The notes beneath the pieces are model-generated. The model worked only from the letters and a program-made list of their open reading frames with translations, was not told the DNA's origin and ran no database searches. DNA of 64,000 bases. Origin: Limnoglobus roseus (GTDB lineage Bacteria; Planctomycetota; Planctomycetia; Gemmatales; Gemmataceae). Below are positions 9,313 through 17,732 of the stretch, one piece after another (the first letter of the stretch is position 1; every line of letters begins with the position of its first letter). The translations under genes were made by a program, and so were the position numbers. The stretch is from NCBI RefSeq assembly GCF_008254045.1, contig NZ_CP042425.1, forward strand, positions 6,944,001 to 7,008,000. Reading direction: 5' to 3'.

Positions 9313-10356
9313 ATGCGCACCCTCGCCAGCGTCCAGACCGTCAACGCCGTGGAACCAATCCCGAACGCCGACGCGATCGAGAAGGTCCGCGTCCTCGGCT
9401 GGTGGGTGGTGTCGAAAAAGGGGGAACACAAGCCCGGTGACAAGCTCGTGTACTGCGAGATCGACTCGCTATTGCCCGAGCGGCCGGAGTTCGAGTTCCT
9501 CCGCGCGAGCAGTTTCAAGCCCGCTCGCGACGACGTGCCGGCCGGCTTCCGCATCAAGACGGTGAAGCTCCGCGGGCAGGTGTCGCAGGGGATTTGCTTC
9601 CCGCTGTCGCTGCTCCCGCCGGGCACGCCGACCGACAAGGGGACGGACGTGACCGATCTCCTCGGCGTGCGGAAGTGGGAACCGCCGTTGCCGGTCGGCA
9701 TGGGCGGGCGGGTGAAGGGCGGCTTCCCGGGCTTCCTGCCGAAGACGGACGAAACCCGTGTGCAGGTGCTTGAACCGGTCCTCGAACGGAACCGCGGCAA
9801 AACCTTCTACGTGACGGAGAAGCTCGACGGCACGTCGTTCACCGCGTTCTACCGCGACGGCACGTTCGGCGTGTGCAGTCGGAACCTCTGGATGGACGAG
9901 ACCGACGAGACGAACCTCCTCGTCCGCGTGGCCCGGAAGTTGAAGCTCAAGGAGAAGTTACCCGAGGTCAGCCGCCGGCGGGGCGTGGACTTGGCGGTGC
10001 AAGCGGAACTGATCGGGCCGGGGGTTCAGAAGAACAAGTACGAACTGAAAGAACCGACGCTCCGGGTGTTCAGCGTCCTGAACGTCGGCACGTACAAGTT
10101 CCTCGACCACGCGACTTCGCTCGCCGTGATCGAGGAACTCAGCCTCGGTGCGGTCCCGCAACTCGGCACGCTCGTGCTGAACCACACGGTCGACGAATTG
10201 GTCGCGCTCGCCGAGGGTATGAGCGTTCTCAACCCGAAGGCGCAGCGGGAGGGGATTGTCCTCCGCCCGTTCGAAGAGGAGTACGACGCCGACATCGGCG
10301 GGCGGCTCAGTTTCAAGGCGATCAACCCGAAGTTCCTGCTGAAGTATGACGAATGA
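9313..10356 (+). CDS. RNA ligase, DRB0094/Rnl5-type (ATP)
   Basis: A 347-residue protein matching the Deinococcus-type RNA ligase family (TIGR02306), whose characterised member seals 3'-OH/5'-phosphate nicks. An N-terminal OB-like region (MRTLASVQTVNAVEPIPNAD to GICFPLSLLPPG) precedes the nucleotidyltransferase domain. The adenylation motif is TEKLDGTSF, with Lys170 as the predicted AMP-linked residue. Motif IV-like EGIVLRPFEEEY and motif V-like LSFKAINPKFLLKY lie at the C-terminus. The start at 9313 is chosen because GGAGAGAG lies 6 bases upstream and the family begins MRTLAS; the longer in-frame start adds a purely basic tail. Its stop overlaps the next start (ATGA), marking an operon with the kinase and Thg1 genes. 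Confidence 0.93.
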   Translation: MRTLASVQTVNAVEPIPNADAIEKVRVLGWWVVSKKGEHKPGDKLVYCEIDSLLPERPEFEFLRASSFKPARDDVPAGFRIKTVKLRGQVSQGICFPLSLLPPGTPTDKGTDVTDLLGVRKWEPPLPVGMGGRVKGGFPGFLPKTDETRVQVLEPVLERNRGKTFYVTEKLDGTSFTAFYRDGTFGVCSRNLWMDETDETNLLVRVARKLKLKEKLPEVSRRRGVDLAVQAELIGPGVQKNKYELKEPTLRVFSVLNVGTYKFLDHATSLAVIEELSLGAVPQLGTLVLNHTVDELVALAEGMSVLNPKAQREGIVLRPFEEEYDADIGGRLSFKAINPKFLLKYDE

Positions 10357-10829
10357 TCGAACTCGCGATCCTGATCGGCCTCCAAGCAAGTGGAAAGAGT
10401 TCCTTCTATCGCCGGCACCTGGCTGTAACGCACGCGCTCGTCAGCAAAGACCTCCTGCGGAACAACCGCCGACCGGCCCGCCGTCAAACGCAACTCGTCA
10501 CTGAGAATCTGACGGCCGGGCGGTCCGTGGCGGTGGACAACACGAATGTCACGGTCGAACTGCGGAAGGAACTGATCGACCTCGGCCACTCGCTCGGTGC
10601 GACCGTCACCGGCTATTACCTCGCGGCGAAACTCGCCGATTGCCTCACTCGGAATGCCGAGCGGACGGGGAAGAACCGTGTCCCGGATGTCGGGCTATTC
10701 GCCGCCGTAAAAGCTCTGGTCCGGCCGGCTTATTCCGAAGGGTTCGACCGACTGTTCTTTGTCGGTATCGCGGATGGCGGGGCGTTCGACGTTCGGCCGT
10801 GGGTTGAGGAGGAAGCCAGTCGTGGATAG
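10353..10829 (+). CDS. Polynucleotide-kinase-like P-loop protein
   Basis: A 158-residue P-loop kinase. Walker A is GLQASGKS at residues 9-16, followed by a Zeta-toxin/T4-Pnkp-like order of motifs: SKDLLRNN, then AVDNTNVTVELRKELID, then the lid-like CLTRNAERTGKNRVPD. This is the layout of the 5'-kinase domain that phosphorylates RNA 5'-OH ends. There is no attached phosphatase domain. Start and stop overlap both neighbours (ATGA with the ligase, 8 bases with Thg1), so translation of the three is probably coupled. Inference: it creates the 5'-phosphate needed by the adjacent ligase and the end form used by the Thg1-like enzyme. A small-molecule kinase cannot be excluded from sequence alone. Confidence 0.85.
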   Translation: MIELAILIGLQASGKSSFYRRHLAVTHALVSKDLLRNNRRPARRQTQLVTENLTAGRSVAVDNTNVTVELRKELIDLGHSLGATVTGYYLAAKLADCLTRNAERTGKNRVPDVGLFAAVKALVRPAYSEGFDRLFFVGIADGGAFDVRPWVEEEASRG

Positions 10830-11568
10830 CGACGAGTTCGAATCACGGATGCGGGGCTTGGAGTATTTCCACGATTTGAAGATGCTGCCCGGCACGTGGC
10901 CGGTCATTCGGGTCGACGGGAAGGGCTTCTCGAAGTTCACCGCGGCCCACTACGAGAAGCCGTTCGACGAACGGTTCAGCCGGTGCATGGTGGAAACCGC
11001 GCAGGCACTTCTCGTCAATCTCGGCGGCCTCTTTGCCTACACGGAGAGTGACGAAATCTCCGTCTTATTGCCGCGAGAGTGGAGCTTGTTTGACCGCGAG
11101 GTTGAGAAGGCGGTTTCAATCTCGGCCGGGATCGCGAGTTCAACCTTCACACTCGCGTGCGGATTTGCGGCGGTGTTCGACAGCCGGGTTTGGCTCGGGG
11201 CGACCGACCAACTCGTCGTGGATTACTTCCGGTGGCGACAGGCGGACGCCACTCGGTGCGCGTTGAACGGGTGGGCGTACTGGACTTTGTGGAACGCCGG
11301 GGAAAGTGTTGGAGCGGCAACGCGAGCGCTACACGAGAAATCCGTGGCAGAAAAGAACGAGCTTCTTTTCCGCCACGGGATCAATTTCAACGACGTGCCA
11401 CTGTGGCAGCGGCGCGGGGTCGGGCTTTCTTGGGAACAGTACGAGAAGATCGGCCACGACCCGATTCAGAATGCGAGCGTGACGGCCATCCGCCGTCGGG
11501 TGAAGGTCGATCGGGAACTCGCGATGAAAGACGATTTCAGCCAATTCATCGCAGGGTTCCTGGTCTGA
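10822..11568 (+). CDS. Thg1-like 3'-5' RNA polymerase (tRNA-His guanylyltransferase family)
   Basis: A 248-residue protein with the Thg1 signatures IRVDGKGFSKFT (metal-binding Asp32) and YTESDEISVLL (Asp77), and a central palm-like fold. Eukaryotic Thg1 adds G-1 to tRNA-His; bacterial Thg1-like proteins preferentially extend truncated tRNA 5' ends in a template-directed 3'-5' direction. The start is taken at GTG 10822 because GAGGAGGAAG sits 6-15 bases upstream and the kinase stop overlaps it; an upstream ATG would overlap the kinase gene by 71 bases without a ribosome-binding site. Context with an RNA ligase and a kinase argues for RNA repair rather than tRNA-His maturation. It abuts a convergent gene with a single base between stops. 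Confidence 0.92.
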   Translation: MDSDEFESRMRGLEYFHDLKMLPGTWPVIRVDGKGFSKFTAAHYEKPFDERFSRCMVETAQALLVNLGGLFAYTESDEISVLLPREWSLFDREVEKAVSISAGIASSTFTLACGFAAVFDSRVWLGATDQLVVDYFRWRQADATRCALNGWAYWTLWNAGESVGAATRALHEKSVAEKNELLFRHGINFNDVPLWQRRGVGLSWEQYEKIGHDPIQNASVTAIRRRVKVDRELAMKDDFSQFIAGFLV

Positions 11569-11569
11569 C

Positions 11570-13270
11570 TCACTTCCCGCTCGCGCCGAACAGTCCCTCC
11601 GGTACGCCATACTTCGAGCCGCTCGGCGGGGTGACGCCGGCGGCTTTCGAAAGGACGGCTGCTGCCGCGAGCGGGGCGACGCGCTCGGCTCGAACGCCGG
11701 GCGTCACGCCGGTACCGTAGACCACGAGCGGGACGTGGGTGTCGTACTCCCACGGGCTACCGTGCGTCGTGCCGGTCCCGAGCGTGGCGGACGACAGGTA
11801 GTACGGCTTGAGCAGAACGTACACGTCGCCACACCGCTCCGGGTAAAACGACCGTGCGACCATTTGCCCCGTCGCGTCGGTGTCTGGGATTCCGGCCGTC
11901 AACGCCTTGCGGGTGTACGTTGCCGATACGCCGTCTTGCTTTTGCAGCCACTCGGCCAATGCCTGATGTACGTCGGCCGATATCACGCCGGCCGCCTTGG
12001 CCGTCTTGTCGCTCAGGTACACCCACGGCCCCGAGATGGCCTCGACCCACTTCGACGATTGTTTTCCGAACTTCTCGACCAGGAACGCTTCGACCTTCGC
12101 CGACGCGGCCGGCTGGACCCGCGCTGCGTCCCGGCCCTGCTTGCGGCTCATCTCGGGCAGCGGGCACACGCCGTGGTCGGCCGACATGACGAGGAGATAC
12201 TTGCCCTTGCCGACCTTCGTGTCCAGGGCGTCGAGCAACCGCTTCATGATCCGATCGGACCGGAGCGTGACGTCCAACACCTCTTGCGAGTCCGGTCCCC
12301 AGGCGTGGCCGATGGCGTCGTTCGACGAGAAACTCAGGGTCAGCAAGTCGGGCACGTCGTCGGCCCCGAGGCTTTCGGCGGTGATCGCCTTTTCGGCCAG
12401 TTCCAACAGCATCTCGTTCCCGAACGGCGAGGTGTAAAAGGCGTTCAGGTAGGCGGGCTTCGTCTTCATGTCCGTCGGTTCAAAGGGGTGAGGGAACACT
12501 CGCCCTTGGCCGGCCGCCCCGCGACTTTCGCCCGAGATATCGTCGGGGCCGCTCAACTTCGCGTAATCGATGTCGGCCCGGAATCGTTCCCACGTCTTGC
12601 CGTGCCACTGCTCGGCAAACTTTCGCCGGTTGAACTCGGCCACCCAGGGGTGGACGCCATCGCGGTAATAGTTGGACGTGACGAACTGGCCGGTGCCGCC
12701 GTCCATCCAGTACGCGGCGTCCGGGGTCTTCCCCGCCGGGAGCGTGGCCCCGCGATTCTTGAGCGACAGGCCGACGACCTTCCCCTTGCCGCCGGTGCCG
12801 GCCTTCAAGGCGTCGCCGATCGTCGGCTTCATGAGGCGGTCCGGGGAGACGCCACCCTTGGCCCCCTTCTTCTCGTCCTCGTCCGCTCCCTCCTTCGTCC
12901 GGGCCGGCACTTGATAGTACCGATCGGCCCCGACACAGTTGACCGACTTCCCGGCGGCTCGCTCGTACCAGTCGTTCCCGACGATGCCGTGGTCGACCGG
13001 GGGGCACCCCGTGGCGACGGACGAGTGACCCGCGGCGGTCACGGTGTACGCATACGGGTAGTGGCAGTTCGTGAACCACGCGCCGTCGGCGGTGAGCCGC
13101 TTGAACCCGCCCTCGCCGAACTCGCCCTTCCACCGGGCCAAGTAGTCGCCGCGAAACTGGTCGAAGTAAACGAGGACAACGAGTTTCGGTTTTGCCGGTT
13201 CGTCGGCCATCAGCGGGGGCGAAGTGAGAATCGTCGCGGCGAAGAGAGCGAGGCGGGTGGTGACGCGCAC
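11570..13270 (-). CDS. Secreted alkaline phosphatase-superfamily enzyme (NPP/PhoK type)
   Basis: A 566-residue protein with a signal peptide (MRVTTRLALFAATILTSPPLMA|D). The alkaline phosphatase-superfamily nucleotide pyrophosphatase/phosphodiesterase architecture shows as VVLVYFDQFRGDYLARW (first metal Asp), the nucleophile region TAAGHSSVATGCPPVDHGI, a second metal cluster around FSSNDAIGHAWGPDS, and LLVMSADHGVCPLPE. This resembles the PhoK/SPAP-like phosphatases that cleave phosphomonoesters in the periplasm. Zn or Ca ligands (Asp, His pairs) are in place, so it is probably active. There is a short spacer to the upstream hrpB gene on the same strand, which seems unrelated. Confidence 0.88.
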   Translation of the reverse strand: MRVTTRLALFAATILTSPPLMADEPAKPKLVVLVYFDQFRGDYLARWKGEFGEGGFKRLTADGAWFTNCHYPYAYTVTAAGHSSVATGCPPVDHGIVGNDWYERAAGKSVNCVGADRYYQVPARTKEGADEDEKKGAKGGVSPDRLMKPTIGDALKAGTGGKGKVVGLSLKNRGATLPAGKTPDAAYWMDGGTGQFVTSNYYRDGVHPWVAEFNRRKFAEQWHGKTWERFRADIDYAKLSGPDDISGESRGAAGQGRVFPHPFEPTDMKTKPAYLNAFYTSPFGNEMLLELAEKAITAESLGADDVPDLLTLSFSSNDAIGHAWGPDSQEVLDVTLRSDRIMKRLLDALDTKVGKGKYLLVMSADHGVCPLPEMSRKQGRDAARVQPAASAKVEAFLVEKFGKQSSKWVEAISGPWVYLSDKTAKAAGVISADVHQALAEWLQKQDGVSATYTRKALTAGIPDTDATGQMVARSFYPERCGDVYVLLKPYYLSSATLGTGTTHGSPWEYDTHVPLVVYGTGVTPGVRAERVAPLAAAAVLSKAAGVTPPSGSKYGVPEGLFGASGK

Positions 13271-13418
13271 GAAAATCTCCGGGTGGGAGGGCGACGGAAA
13301 GTTGAGCGTGGGGTGGCGGGCTTCACCCTGTTCTAATGTCGTCGTATCCGCGCGACCAGACGCGGACGCGAGAGTTCAAGCGCATCGAGGGCTGGGTCAG
13401 GATGAACCGGCCGGCGTT

Positions 13419-15944
13419 TCACGTTCGCCGCCTCGGCCCTCGGCTGGCCGTCGCAGTGGTCGGGTCGTCCGGCCAGTCGTGCTTCGGGTAGCGGCCGCGG
13501 AGTTCCTTCCGCACGACCGGGTAGCCGTTCGCCCAGAAGCTGGCCAGGTCGTCCGTCACTTGCTGCGGCCGGTGGTTCGGGGCGAGCAAGTGGAGTAGTA
13601 CCTTGACCCGTCCGCCGGCCACCCGCGGCGTTTCGGCCAGACCGAACAGTTCCTGAATCCGGGCCGCCAACACGGGCGGTCGGCCTTCCGCGTAAGTCAG
13701 CGTGATCTGATTGCCACTCGGCACCGGCAGCCGGTCGGGGGCTTCCCGGTCGATCACTAGTTGCTGCTGATAGCTCAGTCGGCCGCGCATCAGGTCGAGC
13801 CACGGCCCGGTCCGCAGTTCCGCGAGCGAGCGCCGGCCCCGGCACAAGTCCGGTAGCATCTCCTTCAGATCGTCGTCGTCGAACCGCGGCAGTCCGAGAT
13901 CTGGCAGCCAGGCCGACAGGCACCGGACCCGCAGCCGAAATCGCCCGGCGTCCGAGTCCGCGTCGGGGGCCACACGGTCGAACCGCCCCGCCGCTGCTGC
14001 GGCCAGCACGCCAGCGGCCTCGCTCTCATCGCCGACGTGCCCCTGAGTGTCGTCGATGACCAGGTCTTCGAAGCGCGTCCGCTTGCGTGCGACCAGCCGC
14101 TCCGATTGTTCGTCGAACTCGATCTCGTGCCGAACCGTCAGTCGGTCGGGGGGCAGCCACTCGCGACGGACCCCCGACGCGAACCGGACGAGGGAATCGG
14201 TTCCGCCGGCGTCCACGTCCACGCAAACGAACAACTCGGGTTCGTTCACACCGCTCTGCGTGCCCAGCCGCACGCCACGGCCGCCGACCATTCGCCCCCG
14301 CCGGTCCGCGCGGTCGCGGCGACGGGCGAGCCGATCCGGGAACGCGGCGAACAGTGCCTGAAGGAGTGCCCCGTCCGGGTCGGGTGGCGGAAGTTGCCGC
14401 GGGCCTTTCGTCCCCCGGCCCAGGAGGCGGTGGAGTTGGTCCCTGGCTTCGAGGACCGACCGGGCCGACCCACGCGACAGCCGACCGAACGGGAACTCCA
14501 GACGCCCGGTTGCCTCGTACCGCTCCAACGCTTCGACGCGGTCGAGCACGTCGGACTCTGCTGCGTCCGCCGGTGGGGCGAGGTGGGGCGGGCCGTCGAA
14601 TGTCCGCTGGAACGGGTCGCGGTCGCTGAGCATTGCGGCCGCCATCGCGGCCCGCCCCAGCACGCCGAGGTGCTTCCCCTCGATCAGAAGCCGGCCGAGT
14701 CGTGGATGAACCGGCAGCCCGGCCAGTTCGTCGCCGAGCTTCGTGAGCTTGTTCCCGGCCACCGCTCCGAGTCGTTCGAGTAAACCGACGGCCTGTCGTA
14801 CCGCCTCCGGTCGCGGCGGTTCCAGCCAGGGGAAGGTGGCCACGTCCTCGCCCAGCGAAAACAGGTGCAACGCCGCCGACGCCAGATCGACCCGGCGGGC
14901 TTCGGGTTCGGTCTGGCCCGGCCGACTCTTGTGCCCGATCTCGTCCCACAGGCGGACGCACACCCCCGCCCGCGTCCGCCCTGCCCGTCCGGCCCTCTGG
15001 TCGGCCGACGCCTTCGAGATCGGCACCAACCGCAGCCGGTCCATGCCGACGGACGGGTCGAATTCTAACTGCCGGGCCTGCCCGGTATCGACGACCACCG
15101 CGACCCCGTCGACTGTGACCGACGTTTCCGCGACGTTCGTGGCCAACACGACCTTCCGCCGGTCGAGTCGCTGCAACGCCCGGTCTTGCTGCTCCGGGGG
15201 TAACTCGCCGTGGAGCGGCAGGACCACGATGCCCGGTTCGAGGTCGGCCAGCGCGTCGGCCGTGCGGCGAATCTCGCCGAGGCCGGGTAGGAACGCCAGC
15301 ACGTCCCCGTCGGCGGTTCGCAACGCTTCCCGCACGGCGAACGCAGTGGCGTCCGGCCACGGCGTCTCGGCCCGCTTCGGCCGGTAGCGGATTTCGACCG
15401 GGTACGACCGCCCCTCGCTCGTCACCACCGGGCAGTCGCCCAGGTACGCGCTCACCGGCCCGGCGTCGAGGGTAGCGGACATGACCACCGCCCGCAGATC
15501 GGGCCGGACCGTTTGGCGAAGGAGTCGCACGAGGCCGAGGGCCAGGTCGGCTTCCAACCCGCGTTCGTGGAACTCGTCGAACACGACGGCCGACACGCCC
15601 TCCAGGAACGGGTTGTCCTGGAGCATTCGCAACAGGACGCCGGGCGTGACGGCCAGCACCCGCGTCCGCGGGCCGGCCGTGCGGTCGAACCGAACGTGGT
15701 AGCCGAACGTGTCACCCAACGGAGTGCCGTGTTCGATCGCCATCCGCCGGGCCGCCGCCCGGGCCGCCACCCGTCGGGGTTCGAGTACCACGACCAGCCC
15801 CGGCGCCGAGTCCAGCAGCGCGGGCGGCACGCGGGTGGTCTTGCCGGCCCCCGTCGGTGCCCGCAGCACGACCGCCCCGGCCTCACCCAACCGGGCGAGC
15901 AGTTCGGGCAAGACAGCATCCACGGGCAGTGGGTCGCGGGCCAT
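13419..15944 (-). CDS. hrpB: ATP-dependent helicase HrpB
   Basis: An 841-residue DEAH-box helicase. Motif I is APTGAGKTTRVP near residue 30, motif Ia VVLEPRRVAARA, motif II DEFHERGLEADL, motif III VVMSATLD, motif V ATNVAETSVTVDGV, and motif VI SADQRAGRAGRTRAGVC, followed by the ratchet/winged-helix and the HrpB-specific C-terminal region (YAEGRPPVLAARIQELFGL). HrpB is a bacterial DEAH-family protein of poorly defined cellular role, presumably acting on RNA. Length fits the family (about 800-850). Long antisense frames here are GC shadows. Confidence 0.95.
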   Translation of the reverse strand: MARDPLPVDAVLPELLARLGEAGAVVLRAPTGAGKTTRVPPALLDSAPGLVVVLEPRRVAARAAARRMAIEHGTPLGDTFGYHVRFDRTAGPRTRVLAVTPGVLLRMLQDNPFLEGVSAVVFDEFHERGLEADLALGLVRLLRQTVRPDLRAVVMSATLDAGPVSAYLGDCPVVTSEGRSYPVEIRYRPKRAETPWPDATAFAVREALRTADGDVLAFLPGLGEIRRTADALADLEPGIVVLPLHGELPPEQQDRALQRLDRRKVVLATNVAETSVTVDGVAVVVDTGQARQLEFDPSVGMDRLRLVPISKASADQRAGRAGRTRAGVCVRLWDEIGHKSRPGQTEPEARRVDLASAALHLFSLGEDVATFPWLEPPRPEAVRQAVGLLERLGAVAGNKLTKLGDELAGLPVHPRLGRLLIEGKHLGVLGRAAMAAAMLSDRDPFQRTFDGPPHLAPPADAAESDVLDRVEALERYEATGRLEFPFGRLSRGSARSVLEARDQLHRLLGRGTKGPRQLPPPDPDGALLQALFAAFPDRLARRRDRADRRGRMVGGRGVRLGTQSGVNEPELFVCVDVDAGGTDSLVRFASGVRREWLPPDRLTVRHEIEFDEQSERLVARKRTRFEDLVIDDTQGHVGDESEAAGVLAAAAAGRFDRVAPDADSDAGRFRLRVRCLSAWLPDLGLPRFDDDDLKEMLPDLCRGRRSLAELRTGPWLDLMRGRLSYQQQLVIDREAPDRLPVPSGNQITLTYAEGRPPVLAARIQELFGLAETPRVAGGRVKVLLHLLAPNHRPQQVTDDLASFWANGYPVVRKELRGRYPKHDWPDDPTTATASRGPRRRT

Positions 15945-16071
15945 CGGGTGATTGTAGCGGCCGGCGAGGGCACAGTTCCCCGTGCGTTTTCACCCGTCCC
16001 CGCATGAAGCCCAGGCCACTCATCAGGCCCACCCCAGGGTTGAAGTTGTCCAAGCGTGAGCGCTCCCACTC

Positions 16072-17511
16072 TCAATACAGGATGTTCAGGTGCGCCATCC
16101 CCTCAATGGTGTACGGCCGTGGCCCCGTCACCGGCACGTTGGCCCCGACGTTCAGGAACGACCGACGGCCGAGGCCGAACGTCGTACCGCCGGTGAAGCT
16201 CACCACGTCGTAGGCACCGACCGGCAACCGCGTGATGCCGCGGTTGTTCAGCGGCGTATCGACGTGCAGTTCGATCAACGGCGTCACCGAGGTCACGAAG
16301 TTCGCCGCCGTCGGGCTGCGGTAGAGCAGGTAGCCGTACTGGAGACTGTTGAACAGGTACGTCGTGTCGCGGCGGTCGGTCGGCACGGTGACGGACGTGA
16401 AGAACTGCGCGTACGACCGGCGGAACGTCATGATGCCGCCGACGTAAGGCTGGATCACGGTCGGGTGGACTTCCGGGTCCTGGGCCGAGAACGCGGCCGC
16501 CCCGCCGGTCGGGACCGTGATCGCCACGCCCGTCGAGAGCACCTGCCCGCCGCGGATGCTGCCGTCCGAGGTCGGTTCGAACGGGTTGTTGATGAGGGCG
16601 AACTTCGAGATGATCGTCAGGTCACCGACGCTCGAACGGTTCAGGTTGTCCGGCCCCGTCACCTGCAACAGCGGCAGGCGGAAGCCGATCGAGGCGTCGC
16701 CCTGGAGGAATGTTTTTTCGAAGCCGAGCGTCTCGCGGTGAACGTCCGTCACCGGCAGACCCGGCACGCGGAGGGACTGGTTCACGTCGTGGAAATAGTT
16801 GTACGACAGGTAAACGCGGTCCACCGGCCGCGGGCTTTCGTTCTCGCCGACTTTGAACGCACCGCGAACCGTGTTGACCGGCAGCGCGCCGTCCGCCGCC
16901 CGCGGGTCTTGGCCGGTCACCAGTACCTCGGTGGACGACCGCTGGCCGCTGGGAAGCCGAGTCGCCGCGACCGTTTCACCCGCCCCGAGCTTCTGGAGGA
17001 ACCCCGGCGGGTAAACGACGTTCGGGGGCAAGGGGACGCGAGTGGGCGTGGTCAAGACCGTGAAGCCGTCGACCGTACGATTGAACGCGGTCCCGGCCGG
17101 GAAACGCTGCGTCTGGCCCGGCAGCACCGTCACAAGTTGGCCGTTCGGCGTGACCGCCTGGGTGTAGGGCGAATAGTTGTAGAGGCCGCCCATGTCGCCG
17201 TACATGTTGGGCAGGTCCACCGGCCGGGCAGTCGTGCCCGCGGCCGTCAGGCCAAAGCCGGTCGCCCCTTGCGTACCGATTGGCGTAGTGGTTGGGGGTG
17301 CCGTGCCGGGAGTTGTCACGCGGTTCGGTGCGGCGGGGACCGTTCGCGGAGCCTGAGCAGGCCGCGGCGTGGGCGACACCGGCCCCTGCACCGGGATGAG
17401 TTCCGGCCCGGTTTCGAGCAACTGCGAACTCACCTCCTGCCCGACCGCGGGAAGCGCGACGATTGCCGTCGCGGCCACCCCGCACGTCCATTTCCAGAAT
17501 GCCCGCGACAT
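16072..17511 (-). CDS. Exported outer-membrane-type beta-barrel protein
   Basis: A 479-residue protein beginning MSRAFWKWTCGVAATAIVA with a signal peptide cleaved near AVG|QEV. A Pro/Thr-rich linker (residues about 35-100) precedes a region of alternating hydrophobic residues and beta-hairpins (VYLSYNYFHDVNQSLRVPG, ending in MAHLNILY), which fits a planctomycete outer-membrane barrel or transporter-like protein. The start at 17511 is chosen because AGGAG sits upstream and the signal peptide begins there; a longer in-frame start has no such support. No enzymatic motif is visible. The gene is divergent from the kinase gene, so the 220-base interval holds both promoters. Confidence 0.7.
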   Translation of the reverse strand: MSRAFWKWTCGVAATAIVALPAVGQEVSSQLLETGPELIPVQGPVSPTPRPAQAPRTVPAAPNRVTTPGTAPPTTTPIGTQGATGFGLTAAGTTARPVDLPNMYGDMGGLYNYSPYTQAVTPNGQLVTVLPGQTQRFPAGTAFNRTVDGFTVLTTPTRVPLPPNVVYPPGFLQKLGAGETVAATRLPSGQRSSTEVLVTGQDPRAADGALPVNTVRGAFKVGENESPRPVDRVYLSYNYFHDVNQSLRVPGLPVTDVHRETLGFEKTFLQGDASIGFRLPLLQVTGPDNLNRSSVGDLTIISKFALINNPFEPTSDGSIRGGQVLSTGVAITVPTGGAAAFSAQDPEVHPTVIQPYVGGIMTFRRSYAQFFTSVTVPTDRRDTTYLFNSLQYGYLLYRSPTAANFVTSVTPLIELHVDTPLNNRGITRLPVGAYDVVSFTGGTTFGLGRRSFLNVGANVPVTGPRPYTIEGMAHLNILY

Positions 17512-17732
17512 CGTCGACTCCTGCATTGATCCGGGTCGTATCGGTGAGTATCGGTTGAATGGAGAAGCGCGGTTGAGCCGGAAAGTTGACAGGTCCGGCG
17601 AATCTGCTCGGACGAGGAGGACGACGGGCGACCCATCTTCGCCAAGTTCCGCTCGTTCATGAAATCCTCCCCGAGGGGATGGAGGAAGTACAATACGGGA
17701 CGGATCAGTTTCAATTTCCGCGGGATTGTGCC

